Positions 47,983 to 62,339 of a stretch of DNA of 64,000 nucleotides are shown here, in pieces. Below the pieces are notes generated by a model. That model did not search any database. It was given only the letters and a program-made list of their open reading frames with translations, and was not told the DNA's origin. Source of the DNA: Anadara kagoshimensis (taxonomy: Eukaryota; Mollusca; Bivalvia; Arcoida; Arcidae); the NCBI GenBank assembly GCA_021292105.1, contig CM037871.1, positions 53,923,261-53,987,260 on the forward strand, in the 5' to 3' direction. The position numbers and the translations under genes were made by a program. Position 1 is the stretch's first letter. Every line of letters starts with the position of its first letter.

Positions 47983-50900
47983 TCAGCGAGGGGCCACATT
48001 TATCATCAGAGGTCGAAGTGGTCGCAGTATTCCACCAGATGTATTATCCAACTCTATAGGTATCTGAAAAGACAGGTATATCATTGATAAAGGAGAAAGT
48101 AAAGTTTACTATAATCAATCACAAACATATCGGTCGATGTTCAAACCTTAATCTTAAAGGAAATTTAAAACTGGCTACTTAGTTTAAACCCATGAACTTC
48201 CACCAGGATAGTGATGTCTGGTGCTCTGTGTAAGGACCTCTTGTCTAGCTAGCTACATCCACCATGAACGTAGCAGAACATGTCACAAAATTATGGATCA
48301 AAACCTTTATCATCACCAGTTTAATTTGAGATTTCGATCACAAGTTTACAAAATGAAACTTTCTTAATATAATTCCCTGGGGGAAAATCCATTTTAAAAT
48401 GACAATATTAAGTCAGCTCTTTGTCAATGTTTCGACAATACAGTAATTATCAAGACACTTATAATTTAGAAATCTACTACATTGTTCCTTTCACTTTCAC
48501 CACCATTTCCTTTAAATAAATGGGGGTTTTTAGTTGAAGCAAATAGACGTAACATATTGGTCTTAATGAATGTAAAAGTTGAGGTTGGCAGATTTTAGGT
48601 TAACTTTATTTATCTGGATTGTGTATGGAGCTAGCAATGATCAATAGCCAAACCAACCAACAACACGACAATGAAAAAAGAAACCAAGATGAAATGAACT
48701 CAAATTAACACCACTAATCATAGATGCGCAGACTTTTGAAGTGGTCTTGATATTATGTCAAAGATGACAATTATGTTTCTAATGATTTACCTCCGTCTCT
48801 GGTGATTTACAGAGTCGAAATGTCTGTAGGATACGGACAATCGCCATTTTGGTTTCCAGTTGTGCTAATCTCATACCAATACAGCTTCTAGGACCGTGCC
48901 CAAATGGCATATAAGAATATGGAGTTCTCTTCTGTTGGTTTTCAGGCAGAAATCTATGGTATACATTTTCAATTGAAAATTTGATTGTTAAAAAACCAAT
49001 AAAATGCATTGAAAAAAAACGCTCACATATAATTGTTTTGCATGGTATTTATTGAGATTCTAAATTAGATTTAGCTCGGGGAAAAGTATAAAAAAAAACC
49101 TAAATAAGAAAATGTGTTTTGTTGTGAAAATCCCCTAAAACGGGTAAAAATGGACCAAAATATATTGAACCACAAAATACTGTATTAGAATGAAAGAAAT
49201 ATGTATATCAATACACGACTAAGAAATACGCGTATTGCCATGGTATGTATAGATACTGTAAAGAAGAAGCAAAAGTTGTAAAAAGGAATACAACAACAGT
49301 GATATGAAAGAAATATAACCAGTCTCAGCCTGGTAAGTCCTTTTCCTTGAGTACTTCTGGTTCATCAAATATACAGGTATTCCAAAACATTACTTGTAAA
49401 ATTTACCTTTCTGGGTCAAATTTATCCGGGTTTGGCCACAGTTCTGGGTCATAATGCATCGAATATATTGGAACTGTTACTTCGACTCCTTTTGGTATCT
49501 TATAACCGTTAATTGTCATTTCCCGCATCGCTTTCCTATTTGTCCTTCAAAATTAATATAAAATAAACAATCAAATGAAAAATAAACATAGCCCTGACAT
49601 ACGGCAATTGTTACAGGCAAGAAACGGAAAACGTTAATTATACTATTTCAAATTGATTTTTGCAAAAACATGAAATAAAAAATTAAACAATGTCCTGACT
49701 ATTAATAGGAATTCAGTGCAGTAATAGCCCCGACTATTACTAGGCTGGGAATTCAGTGCAGTAGAACCATCACTATATGTTGCATAACATAAGAGTATTT
49801 GTCCTTTGCAAACTTTTATTTAAAAACATACTTGAATTAAGATATAGTCATTTTACAACAAGTCTTTATTCGGGGTTGATCCATCGGTTTTGTTTGCTTT
49901 TGTTTTAGTCTCTTGTAATTCTTTTAACACTGGCATATATACTAGGACTCGTTTTAACTATTATATGTTTTACTGACGATACTTAAATAAAATATAAAAT
50001 ATAAGTATTTTTCAATTGTTATAGCCAAAATCATAAAAACATACTTTTTCAAATTGATTATGTAATTATATACACGTTTCTGGTCGATAATTCATTTTTG
50101 TGATTTGAACATGTACATGTATATTTATGTTTGTTTTTAATTTTGTTTACTAGTTTGTATCCCTTTAATTTTGGTGCAATGCGTTCATAGTTTTAACGTT
50201 CCAAACTACCTTACCATCAGATGTACAACTTTTACCATGTGTTTTATGAAACTTATGATGTCATTTCATCGTTTTATTTTACTTTATAGTCAGTTGCCTA
50301 AATACGTGGCCATGTTTGCTTGTTTTTCACAAAGTTTTGTTATTTCGTGTTCTCGGTTACAATGGATGTTCTCAAATTCACAAATTCGGATTTAAAATTA
50401 CTTTCTTCAATTACAAAGTTTTATTCAAGGGATAACCCTTCCTATAACTTATAAAATGTCCACAAATACATTTATAATGGAGTAACAGCTGAGCATTACC
50501 TATACAACTGACCTAGCATATTAAATTCTTGATTTCAGCCTAGCACATTGGTATATTTGTGACATAGGTACATGTTTAATGTATACTGACAAACCTTGTA
50601 CTTGGAGGGTACATCCTCATCACTTCCGAAAAATACATATCTAGGGTCGGTAATTTCATTAACATCTCGTATTCTGGGGGTTTCTAGAAAAAAATTGCAT
50701 TGAGTCGATTGTAGTAATGGTGGTCAATGTTTTCAATCAAGCATTTAGTTATTCAGTTCTGGGGACACCGGAGAACCGTAGTGACCAGAGAAAACCACCG
50801 TTCATCGAAATGAAAAATGAAAGCTTTGTTAATCAAAAACAAACATACAAATTCACCTATCAGCAATGTAAAAACTTTGAAACGAACAAGTAAAAGGGTT

Positions 50901-53900
50901 TAAACATGAACATGAACTTCCACAAGGGAAGTTAGACTGTGTCCTCTGTAAGGTTGGGCAACTCATGTCTAATTGACTACTCCCGCCACACGTGAAATCA
51001 AACTTGAGAGTGAAAGGAACTATAAGATGTGAAATATATGCAGCATATATAATTTTGGATGCAGAGACATGAATGATTTCTAATGTACTGAGATTATAAG
51101 ATATTTATGACATACCGATCCTATTTCTCGATCAATCTCTTGGATAAGTTTTTCCTGCCACTCCGGGTGTACCACAAGTCTGTAGACACTAAACAGTAAA
51201 CCAACAGCTGTTGTATCATAACCATCCAGGAAAAATATTAACGAGTTAGCCAGGATCTCGGTCTCCGTGATTCCTAAACAGACAACAATTTAAACCATTA
51301 CATTCCATTGACCTCAAGTGTTACACCGCGGTGACGGTGTATTTCCCTTCACTGGGGGTTTATTCATTTAGTTGACGTTTACTTAGAACCATTGGGAGGA
51401 TATTGCCGAGTCTTTCGAAGTCATGGATTTTGGAATTAATCCTCATTCTAGGCTTCGAAGTGTTCTAAGATGATTTTCATCTCATGTCCATATTGGAGCT
51501 GCAAAAAGCTCAATACTAGAGTTGCCTTTCGGATGAGACTCAAAACCGAGGCCCCATGTCTCAGTGCACGCTAAAAACACCTCTGTAGAGTTTGAAAAAG
51601 GTTGGGCCACACGTGGTTGATAGAGACGATGCTAAGACATTACAACTAGAGGCGAAAGAGTCCGACTGAACACGAAGATAAGATTATAATCAATTCGAAA
51701 TTTTATCTGCAACAGCATGTAAGCATTTTAAAATCAATTCCTTAGAACCAACCGGATGAAATTTAATTAACCCATGTAATATTCGTATATTCGTAAATTT
51801 TGTAAACTTCAAAATATTAATTTATTAATATCCAAACTATAATTGTTTATGCTCGCACCATACCTTACTGTGACCCTTGACTTTTTTCAATGAGCTGCGA
51901 CTTCTTGTATTAGTGAACTATCGGGAATGGACATTATGAGAATTAAAATCGGTTTTTCTACTTACACATTTCATGATTGACATTATATATAAAGCAAGGA
52001 GAGTGTACAGTAGAGACTTATCGAAACTTTAACACCAAGCTAACATATCAGTGCCGATCATCGACCGCTCATCGTGGCTATATTTCGATAGCTTGTCGGC
52101 AGCTGTTTTCTATCTCTTGGCAGCTTTTCTGTCACACCTTATCTATATCTGAGCCACTCAGCAGTCGATTTGACTCCTTTTCGTTAGGTTCAATGTTACA
52201 CTTTCTACAGGTCTTTTCTGTACCTCTTTCCTTGTAACTTTCATAACTTCTGTTTGGTGTGTACTTGGATATATCTTCATTGTCTTTGTAATGGTTGATC
52301 ATTAGTTGTAAAAAATCTGTTCTTGACTAAAACAATAAAAAAATAACTAATAAAATTGATCATTGAAAATATACGTAATGCTTAAACATATTGTGCATTA
52401 GGTTGCAACAGTCTATGTGTAAGAAAAACTAATTGCATTTTTATAGTACTGTGAAATAAATAATAACATCAAGAAGTAGTATTAAAAGGATGAAGTGTAG
52501 TGAAGTGGTCGTGTTTTATACCACAATCACTTATATCGAAGGGTCTAGTTCTCGTACGATGGAAGAAACCCGAGTACTCGAAAAAAACGCCTGGCCTTCG
52601 GCAAGTCAAATCACACTAGGGTCTGCCCGAGTTGGATTCGAACGTAGTCGATTAGAGGCGCTTTGATCTTAAACACGCGCATTAGGCAACCGGGGCTACA
52701 GAAAAAAAGTATTACAGTTTTGATATGCACTATTCATTCTTTGTTTATGTATGACGTCACATAACGATGTACGTTTATTTTCATCAAGAAAATTAAGGCT
52801 CCGAAAGGATTAAAAAACAGGGAATGTATTAAGAATATGACATCGGGACTTGTACACTAAAGTCAACCAGAAAATAAATTCACAAAATGATATGATAGGT
52901 TTGTCGCAAAATAACTTATGTGAAGAAAACTTCGAAATAAAACTTTAAATTACCATTTTGCTTTCATGTCGTCCATGTATCGCCGACTTTGTAATATCTA
53001 TAAAGAAGTCGATAGCCTTAGAAGGAAACGGTCTGATTTCAAATTTACTGAACAGATAACGCAACTCTGGGAAAAACGCTGAAATAACAAAAATCTAATA
53101 TACATAAGTTACATAACATTGTAATACAAACAACAGATTGTTTTATACTATGAACTTGCTGACTTCCCGCCACCCCCCCCCCTATTCCATGTAAAGCACC
53201 ATAGCTTGGCATTTCAGTTAAAAGGGTTTTGGTGACGCTAAGCAAAAACACCGAACATTATATATTCATGGATAATTTAACAATACCCCGTAGAAATAGC
53301 GGGAAATACCCAAAACGTTAATTAATGCAATTCTATATAAATATGAACTAACATTACTTAGAAAATGATGTGATAAACTGATGAACCCTATCTCCTATTG
53401 TATGTACAAATTTAAACAACGTTAACATTACTTTATATTATATATATTTGACACCTTTATGGGCAACAAATTGGTCTTAGCTCAAACACCATTTATAAAC
53501 GGTGACAGAACCCTTTAAAAAGATATATCACATTGCCTGGCTATGTATCAAAACACCTTAATTGTAACATGTCTTAATATAAATTTCATCTTTTGACTAT
53601 AAAGCCAAGTTTGACAAATTGAAATTCAATAAAATTTAACTTAACTATCACAATTATTTTCATAAATAATTAAGATTTTTAAATTGCACATGTCAACGTT
53701 TTGATACAGTTTTAATATTTTCAACAAGTCCAATTAAAATAAATAAATAAATTACAAATAAATAAATTAATAAAAATTCTGAATACTTACCTTGAAGCAT
53801 AAACATGGGGTTAGAAAATTTGAGACTTGTCATTTGTTTGGCCATCATAATAAACTGGTTGTTAGGATTCTCTTGGGAATCTATGTGTATACCAAACGCC

Positions 53901-56900
53901 GTACTACAGATTACATCCATAGCAAACCCGTGACAAATTCTAAATTTTAAATATAATACTACTATTACTTTTAAGAATATCGTAAAAAACATTTTCGCAA
54001 GCACTATATACACAACTGCTATGTGCCGATTTTAAATGCATTATTTTCATAGAAATTCAAAAACAGCACATGACACACTTATAAGTGATTCATTTAAGAA
54101 TTGAAATTCATTATTTTTCTGGTTAAAGAAGTATGAAACAGATTTTAGAACTTGGCAAATCTTGAAAAACTGCGAAACATAGAAAATGTAACCAGTTTTC
54201 TTTTTCAAACACAGGAATTTTATACATGCCTGTTGTAAATATTAAACGTTTTACTGTAAATCACATTTTTGCGAACAACAATGTTCGTGACACTCGCGAG
54301 TGTTTTATTTTCGTTATATTTGCGAGTACTATTATTTTTGTTGTATATGCAAGGTACTTGACTCAGTTTAATATAAGTTGCTAATGTATTAAAAAGATTA
54401 TTTTTTTAATAATTTAAAACTTTTGACAATTAAAGTGATGTGGTCCGTTTGCCAGCGTCGCAGTCCTCTCAGCCACAGAGCCGTTTTATAACTAAATACG
54501 AAATGGATTAGACGAGTTCTCTAAACACAAATCATTACAAATGTTGATAATTTTGCTAATACGTTATCTCAATTCAAGGAATTTCTTTTCTTTCAAAGTA
54601 AAATTGTTTCACAATGATCTAAATTATTATTTTTACAATCATTCATTTTTCCTACATAAACTTATTGGCAACTTTAGCAAACTACCATAACCTATGACCT
54701 CTCGTCAACAAACTAATATTAATAGCATCATGATCTGTCAACTTCTCGTCAAGTCACATTTAGGCCAGGGCTAAATGTATTGATAATATGATATGACGTC
54801 AAAAAGCCTTAAACGTCCTGAAAAGATCAATGGCGCTGACAAAACCAGCGGTTGAGAAATGAAAAGCAGTGTTTGGCTTTTTTGCAATTTTGTTAGATTG
54901 CCACTCCATAAATCTTGGTTATATCCCGTAAACCAAAATAAATTTAACAAAGTTATTTCTAAATCAAAACTATACTTACTGTTCCATATTAACATTGCAG
55001 TTCTCTTTAGATTGTTTATGTATCTGTGATATCATCTGAGTGGTACATTCTTCAACTGACGAATACATCTTGTTATAGAGATAAAAACGGTGAGATTAAT
55101 TCAATGATAATTCCAGATTTAAGATCAAAGTGAGAATAGGAAATACCGGCAGTTAAGCCTGTCTATGGACGCCAGTAAAGGTGGTAATTATGGAAAATGA
55201 CCCTTATATATATTAGGGTCAAATAACATGCATAAAATGCAGTTGACCCTTATATAGAGGTAGTCTTAGAGATTTATATTGGTTTACTGACAGAGAAAAA
55301 CATAAATTGATTCTTCTGAGAAAACAAGACTCGCTTTAGTCTTTAATGAAAAAACATATAAAAATACATAACAGTCAATGCCGAAATCACAATTACAAAA
55401 CCAAAGTAAAAACTGAGAAAACTGGCAAATACAGTTAAAGACGTAAACTTCCACCAGGCCTATGAGATTGAGACCGGGTACTACAGAAGGGCGTCTCCTG
55501 TCCTACCAGCTACACAATCACGTGGTTTATCAAAATTGAGAATGAAACGAGCATGAAGCCATGGTTGTCAAATATAACTGACGGAGTAATTGAGTAAATT
55601 AGAGAATTAGTCTTATTATGACACCTATTTAAGAGAAAAAACATAAGCATAAAAGTAAAATATACATTATGGTAAGTGCATGAGCAAAATTATTAGAATT
55701 AAATACTCGATTATTCTTTCATATTGGCATTACCTGTTTCAACTTGGCAGGACTAAAAGAAGGACTTAGAACATTCCTCAGGAATTTCCAATGGTTTCCT
55801 CTCGCCAGTGTCACTGCCGAATACGCCATTTCTCCAGCATATGCCAATTCCTGAAAAGAACAATGTTACTATTATTTTGGTGACACTAACAGCGTCACAG
55901 TTTAAAATGTCATTTTACATCACATACACCATAAACACCTTTGACCTGTCCGCTTGACCTTTAATTTTAATAGTAATAATGGCATGTTGGGTTTTGTACA
56001 TAATACGAACACTAACAATATACGTTGAGTACATATTATTAACAGTGGATCCTACTACTACCCATTTATTGGCTGGATCCTTTTATATGGATATTCCTAA
56101 TGAAATGTGAAGCGGACAGGTCAATGTTGTTTACCTATCTTTGTGTCATTAAACTGGAATTGTACTGCATATCCTTTACAACGACGCAAAATGCACGACG
56201 TGTAATACTACACGTATACATTTGTTCTAGTTTCGAAAAAGAGTACTTCTATATTTTATGCATCCAAAGAGTTTTATTATTCACATATTTTTCTTTTTAA
56301 CATCTGAACACTAACGTCATTTCAGTGACACCTAAAACATTGTAGTTGTCAAGTTTAATGCAATAGTTTTGTTATCAGATTATGTCGTATTTTTTAATTT
56401 TCTTAAAGAAATATTCAAACAATTGCTACAATTTGTTAAAACGTATTCTATACTAAAGGTTTTGTTAACGTGTGCGTTTCTTATTTTAATACCATTTCAA
56501 TTCCGTGTTCGCTTTGATATCATACTTACAGGTCTGTCTGAGAAACATTGGAAATCCTTGACCCATATCTCCTTAATCATGTCCGGATCAGATACAAGTA
56601 TAGACGGAAAATGTCCGACATAAGTTCTTAAATAAAATAAAAAACCGATTGGTAAAAAACAGTTCCATAAGTATCACAAAAAGTATATGTACATGTATTA
56701 ATTTTTTTTAGAATTTAGACTTTAAACGTAAAAACAAAATGGAAAATTTGAGATCAAACCAATCTTCTATTGTGGCTCAGCTTGTTTTAAATTATAAAAT
56801 ATTGTTCATTTACTAGTATTACATAGTGTAAACTGATTTTCTTTTGACATGATGCTGAAACATTTTCACATTGATAAAGAGGCAATTTATCTCCCGTTTC

Positions 56901-58566
56901 AAACATTAAAATAGTATATTTAACAAAATGACCTACCCTACGACCCGGCCATATTTCTCTCGCAACTCGATATCTAAGCCATGAAATCCCTGTATAAAAA
57001 TGAAACAACTTTTTCAGAAGTCCATTTCACTTATTAAACCTATTTTTGGTATAAAGACAACAACAGCAATAAATCCTGATGCGAGAAAATTCTTGATCTT
57101 ATACGATGGATTTCATAAGTTCCATATCATATCATAATTCTGCTTTGAAAATATTTAAACTCATCTCATAATTGAATCACATCAATAGTCAATGTTTGCC
57201 TATGTTCGTTAAAAGTTTTATGAGCATACGTTTAGATGTTTTTTGTCACATACATGTATGTTGTTGCTTCAGCCACAGTTTTTTCTTTTGCATTTTATGT
57301 GGTTGATTGATTGCAATGTATTACAATGTGAGGTGTAAGAATTCAATTGTTAAAGTTATAATAATAATATTAATAATAATTATTATTATTATTATTATGT
57401 TAAGCTTTTTTATTATCTATTTATTTATTGTTAGTTGGCGTAAAGGTTGATAAATGCCGATAATCATAATATTCACCTTTTTTATCATATCTGGTAGAAT
57501 CCCTAGGTACGGCACTGGCTTTGGTCCCGGTATTCCTCTAAGAACACTAGTTCTGTATAGCGAGTACCTAATCGAAATGTATGGAGAAAAATAAAAAATT
57601 ACAGTCATTGTCATAATATAATGAATACTTAATGCGCATGAAAATCAGAAGATTAAATATGAGACTATAACTAAAACACAATGGAAACACGTTGTCTTAT
57701 TCAGCCACCGTACATAAAAGCATTTCAATGTCTTCTTTTGTGTCACACTATTATGAAAAACTGCAACAGCAAGTAATCGACTTATGTCTTAAAGTTGGTT
57801 AATTGCACTTGTGTTCTATTCCAGATAAAATGTGGCTAATTCTATAAAAGTAAAGGAAACCAAGTAATCCAGAGAAAATGACAAACCGTTGGCGAATCAA
57901 ACTGACAAACCTTTTCATAATAGGATCAGTCATAGTTAAAAACGGCATTGTGGGTTTGGACGACTTGACCATCGAGGATCTATTAATATAGTATTGATTT
58001 GGGCTTCACAAGTCCGAAACTATCATCTAGTGCTGTAAAATTAACACTAGAATAATATGCAATTGAATCATTTAAGGCATAAATGTGAATGTTTGGAACG
58101 TGTCAGTGTTTAAACAAAAGAAAATATGCTTATATATACCACAGAAAGTTAGGTGATCTACCGGTTTGGGTGTAGGGGTAGGTGCAGGGTCCACTAACAT
58201 AGCAGTAAATTTAGAATAAGACATATCCCAAAACACAAACATACATACTTGCCAATGTTCTGGTTTAAACTCCAAAAAAGGACTTTTTTTCGAAACGCAT
58301 ATTAAATTAGGTTATTTTTCTTATTTCAACATATTAATAACATTTGCTTTGCATAAATTTTGATGAGGATTTTTATTCCGAAACGACCGTCTAATGCTGC
58401 ACATGTTTAGTGATGATATATTAACTAGAGAACTCCCTCCAGGAAGAGAGACAGGGTGCTCCGGAATTGTCTTATTTTAATTTCGTACTTACATATATAG
58501 TAATATGATAACAACAGCGATAGACAGAATCCATCCTGGAACATCTAAAACTCCCAGTATATCCAT
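47983..58566 (-). CDS. CYP3-like microsomal cytochrome P450 (508 aa)
   Basis: Fourteen exons: 58493-58566, 57477-57567, 56937-56989, 56530-56626, 55734-55850, 54980-55068, 53791-53939, 52954-53078, 52224-52326, 51116-51273, 50595-50683, 49407-49544, 48791-48953, 47983-48063. All junctions are GT/AG and phases agree, giving 1527 bp. An N-terminal membrane anchor (~12-25) precedes the proline hinge GIPGPKP (36-42). The C-helix is WKFLR (126-130). The I-helix oxygen-activation motif is DGYDTT (316-321). E372-R375 is the ExxR pair, P426-E427-R428-F429 the PERF motif, and FGHGPRSCIG (445-454) the heme loop with Cys452 as ligand. Block-by-block resemblance is to CYP3A-type enzymes (KLK, SPSFSPAKLK, FGIHIDS, DFLQLMI). 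It is an ER monooxygenase, likely for xenobiotics or lipids. No defects were seen. Confidence 0.93.
48110..48260 (-). repeat. dispersed 'cttccctggtggaagttc' repeat, inverted copy
   Basis: In the last P450 intron. It has 'catgaacttccaccaggata' and 'gtgctctgtgtaaggacctc'. Confidence 0.6.
50840..51080 (-). repeat. dispersed 'cttccctggtggaagttc' repeat, inverted copy
   Basis: In the P450 intron between exons 10 and 11. 'acatgaacttccacaaggga' is followed by the same extension as at 47365 ('gagagtgaaaggaact', 'tggatgcagagacatgaa'). Confidence 0.65.
53160..53185. other. C10 run within P450 intron 7
   Basis: An uninterrupted run of ten C residues, a probable assembly-difficult homopolymer. No function inferred. 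Confidence 0.5.
55370..55570 (-). repeat. dispersed 'cttccctggtggaagttc' repeat, inverted copy
   Basis: In P450 intron 5. 'acgtaaacttccaccaggcc' carries a short duplication ('gagattgagacc'). Extension present to ~55570. Confidence 0.6.
55930..56137. mobile_element. MITE (AAACAACATTGACCTGTCC family), copy 2
   Basis: In P450 intron 4. The right end 'ggacaggtcaatgttgttta' is intact; the left end 'taaacacctttgacctgtcc' has diverged at four sites. The interior matches 9077-9327. Confidence 0.75.
57359..57398. repeat. (AAT)n/(ATT)n palindromic microsatellite
   Basis: AAT units turn into ATT units at a central 'aataattatt', making a self-complementary run. Confidence 0.8.
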
Positions 58567-60015
58567 TTTAGCTAGGCCTGTAGTCTGTTATAGGTCATTA
58601 ACTGTTTAACCTTTATCTCGTACTAGTCATTTATATGTTTGCTTTCTTCTGATTAAGTATCTACGCGGTTTTCTATGATGAAAATTTGAAAAACAAATTC
58701 TCGTGTATGTTTTTCTGTCCTGTATGACTTTATTAAGTTCTATCTTTATTTGTATTTATCCTTTTGTAATCATTCCTCTGTTGCTTTTCACGACAGAGTA
58801 TTAGTGACGAAAACTTGTCAATACGATCAACGTCCTTATATTATCTCAAATAAATATCTTAACAATGAATATTAAAGAATGACCTTCAAGTCTGAGACAA
58901 CAAGACTGGGACATAACAAATAGTGGTATATTCTTACATTGAATTAATTCTATATAGGTGCTAATTGATAAAATTGGAAAATCAGCCAGATTTATTTTTT
59001 TTAATTTCATTTATTAAAATTTTTATTCTTTTATATTTTGGCGAAGTTTAGCAATAATTTATTTTTTTTGAAAATATAAGGCAGAGAAAATATAAGGCAT
59101 AGAGACAAGAGTATCTATCAATTAGTTCAAAGCTACTGACACAATTATACTCCACTTTTATCATCTATGTAAATATAAACTGTTTTGAAGTAAATGATGA
59201 TTAAAAACATTGACAATCTTAGACATACCAACTCAAAAACTTAAACGGTGCTAAAGTACCCAGATTACATGACTGTATATATTTGAGCGAATTTGTACAG
59301 AAGGGGCAGAACTCTAGATCTATGCTAAAAGACAAAGAAAGGTAATTATTTAAGCTTTTTCAGAACATACTACTATCATTCGGTAATCGGATGCTTTCAA
59401 TGTTACTGCTATTTTTCAATGTCTTTTTGTAACTACTTTTATAGAATATCATTGGTGTTTCGATTATCAGACCAGCCCCCTTCCCTGGTGGAAATTCACG
59501 TTTTAACATAATTTGTCAATTTTCAAAGTTTTTACTTTGCTTTTTGGGTTGTAAGTTGAACAGGGACCGTTATGTTTGCGTTTGATTGTACCAATACAAC
59601 GTAAGATAATCAATTTTGATTTGAATATTTTATAATATTTTACTTCAATGTTTAAAACTTAGAAATTTCAATTTCTCATGACGACTAGGTACTGGTAAGT
59701 GAAGAAACTAAACCTTATTTATCTACCATAGACAATAAACGCATAATTCACTGTCACAGACACAGCGACTCCGATAGCATTGCTGTTCATAGTACATTAT
59801 TCAATTTTGATATAAATATTAAGCTGTATTTGTATATCTTATAATTCATGTACACGTAGTTTCAATTTATTGAAGTTGACGATAAATCTTACTGAAATAT
59901 CCGCCTATAACCGAAATATGCGCCATAAACTATATCCGCCATGGTTTTTCTAAAACTGTAATATCTGCTATGAACTTTTTGTAACCATATCTTTTAAATC
60001 ATAGTTTCAGCTGAA
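58567..60015. other. head-to-head intergenic region, P450 and amidinotransferase
   Basis: 1.45 kb between two divergent genes, so both 5' regions lie here. A copy of the 'cttccctggtggaagttc' repeat lies at 59475-59600. No TATA box could be assigned with confidence. Confidence 0.5.
59475..59600 (+). repeat. dispersed 'cttccctggtggaagttc' repeat, direct copy
   Basis: 'cttccctggtggaaattcac', 'aatttgtcaattttcaaagt' and 'gttatgtttgcgtttgattg'. Confidence 0.65.
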
Positions 60016-62312
60016 ATGAGAATTGTTTGTTCACATAACGAGTGGGACCCGTTAGAGGAAGTGATATTAGGTATACCGGATAACGCCTGTATTCCTCAGG
60101 ATGAGCCAGCATATCGGACTGTTTTGTCGCCAGAAATCAGACAGACGTTTAGGTAAGAATGTCAATTTCCGTACTACGGGCACTTTTTATACAATGCAGC
60201 AAGATCCTTAAAAATAAATTTTTGGCCCAGGAATATTTTCTGATATAATAAATATCTAGATACTGAAAATCCGTGTGTAAAATGTGCTAATTTGTTGATT
60301 AATGAATTTAAATTAGCGACAACATAAAAGTGAAAGCGTGATCAACCCGAATATCTAACTTGATCAAAACATTGTCGAAGTTTTGCAGAAACTACGGGAT
60401 TTGAATGTTGTCTTTGGCAAGGAAACGTATGCACATATACATCTTCTTAGGCTACATTTTATTTTCAAATTGATGCGCTATCATACAAAACTAAGGTCAA
60501 CTTACTGTCGAAGCGAGCGTTTTCAACCGAAAGCGTGATCAACATAAGTCACGTGATTGTCCCCGTGATGTAGTTTTATTCAATACAAAAGTGTACAGAA
60601 AATTTTAAACGATGTGTATTTACAGATTTAATTTTCTCATATAAATCTGTAAAATTTCATCTTGCTAACTGCAAATTCATAGAAAAATTTTATGGGTCCA
60701 ACTAAATGAGAATTATAAAAAAAATCAGAAACGGTAGGGTTTTAATAATATTTTACTTTTAGTTCTGACTCAGTAACATTGTTTTTAGAACTTTACAGTA
60801 GAGATCTGTCGAAAGTTTAACACTACTGGTCTAACGAAAAGGACTCGGGTGTCATGGCCGAGATATAAAAAGCAAGTAACCAAAAAGCTACGGAGGCATA
60901 GATAACAGCTGTTGAAAGTCTGTGAATTATCGCTGACGAGGAACAGGAATGAGCTGACGATTATACACCAATTTATATTTGAAATGTTAAACTTTCGACA
61001 AGCCGTATTGTACCAAGTCGTTCTGACATCTGACGGCTTGGCTTGTTTGCATTGAAGGAAGAAAATTGTCTTTTCAGAGCAGGTTTAAGAAGCAAAGAAA
61101 GCATCAAGAAAGCAAAGATACAGTTTGACAACTTGGAACGAGTATTAAAGTTTCACTGCAATGTAAAAGTACACAGACCAAAACCTATGGATTTTAGTGA
61201 TTCGATGAAGACGCCATTCTTTGAAGTTATGAATCAAAATGGAGCCGAATGTCCACGTGACACACTTCTCGTTCTAGGCAACGAGATTATCGAGTCAACA
61301 ATGAGTATTAGGGCTAGGTATTTTGAATCGATGTCCTACAGGTAAGTTTTTTTTTAAATTATTAACTAGTAATGCGTGGCCAAATTAATATCCGGTCAGT
61401 CGTTTATTAACTTATAGCGAGGTATCACATCTAAACTCGGCATTGCAGAAATGCAGAAATTTATACATTTTTCTATTGTGACAAGAAGTACGCGTTTTGT
61501 CACAAGGAACATCGTTAAATTAATCATATCCTACGAAGAAATATTTGATTTTTCTCAAAATATCGAGTGCTTGTGAAGATAACATTCACTATCAATTTCA
61601 ATGTCTTGAGAATTCTCATACTGTATAACCGCTTTATTTCTTTGTCCATTAAGTCCACAGTTACCATTCACTCGCATTCCAATAAATAGATAAATAAAAC
61701 GGATCAAATCCGTGCGCTTCATTGACATATATATTATGCGTATATCATTCTGTACTTCAAACATGTTACTTTTCTTTTTCTTTACCGATTTTTGTAGCAA
61801 CAAAAATGGTTCAAACCCCGACCTAGTCTGACCAAGACTTCACAAAGTCGACATTACGAAATGAAAGTCACGGTTCTTTTGGATAGGAACTTAAATAAAC
61901 GAGGTCCGTGTTACGGTAGGCGTGGCACGATAAATAATCTGCTGTATAATACCAACATCGCAACGCACTGGCAACATTTCTGCGCCTATAGCTAACGGCA
62001 TCTTGAAATATTCATTACTGGGACGTTGATTACTATTACTCAAATCAACTCTACAACTCTAATTACGTAAAACACCATTCCTTTTGATTCCAATTTTATC
62101 CGGTCTGTCTGTAATAAAGCATACATTTTGTTTTAATTTAGAAATATTCTGAATGATATGTTTACTAACGATGCCGAGATGTTATGGACAATGGCGCCAA
62201 AACCAACAATGGCAGACAGTTTATACAACTTGGATTTCCCCTGGGATGAAAATCCAAAGAACGGAAAGAAATAATAAGAAATTATACCTATCCAACGAAC
62301 GAATCCGAACCA
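60016..62312 (+). CDS. glycine amidinotransferase-like enzyme, 5' part (three exons)
   Basis: Exons 60016-60152, 61078-61341 and 62142-62312 join in phase 2, 2. The start [19 protein letters not shown] matches the N-terminal blade of L-arginine:glycine amidinotransferase ([12 protein letters not shown]), the first step of creatine synthesis. Then [15 protein letters not shown] (exon 2) and [12 protein letters not shown] (exon 3) follow the same order as in GATM. The catalytic His and Cys lie further downstream, outside the window. The ATG may not be the true start: a 'tttcag' acceptor five bases upstream could attach a targeting exon. In exon 3 the frame stops at TAA ~62274, but the next frame stays open through YPTNESEP to the GTAAGT donor at 62313. 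One A missing near 62255 would explain it. Confidence 0.82.
60800..61005. mobile_element. MITE-like element with 16-bp inverted ends
   Basis: 'tgtcgaaagtttaaca' at 60807-60822 is inverted as 'tgttaaactttcgaca' at 60985-61000. A similar but diverged sequence lies at 51995-52215, next to P450 exon 9. In the first amidinotransferase intron. Confidence 0.6.
61790..62040 (+). repeat. SINE copy (family of 25060), 5' truncated
   Basis: It starts within the B box ('ggttcaaaccccgacct'), continues with 'gtctgaccaagacttcacaa', and ends 'cgcctatagctaacggcatc'. In the second amidinotransferase intron. Confidence 0.65.
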
Positions 62313-62339
62313 GTAAGTAAACTTTATATTGTTGATAAT

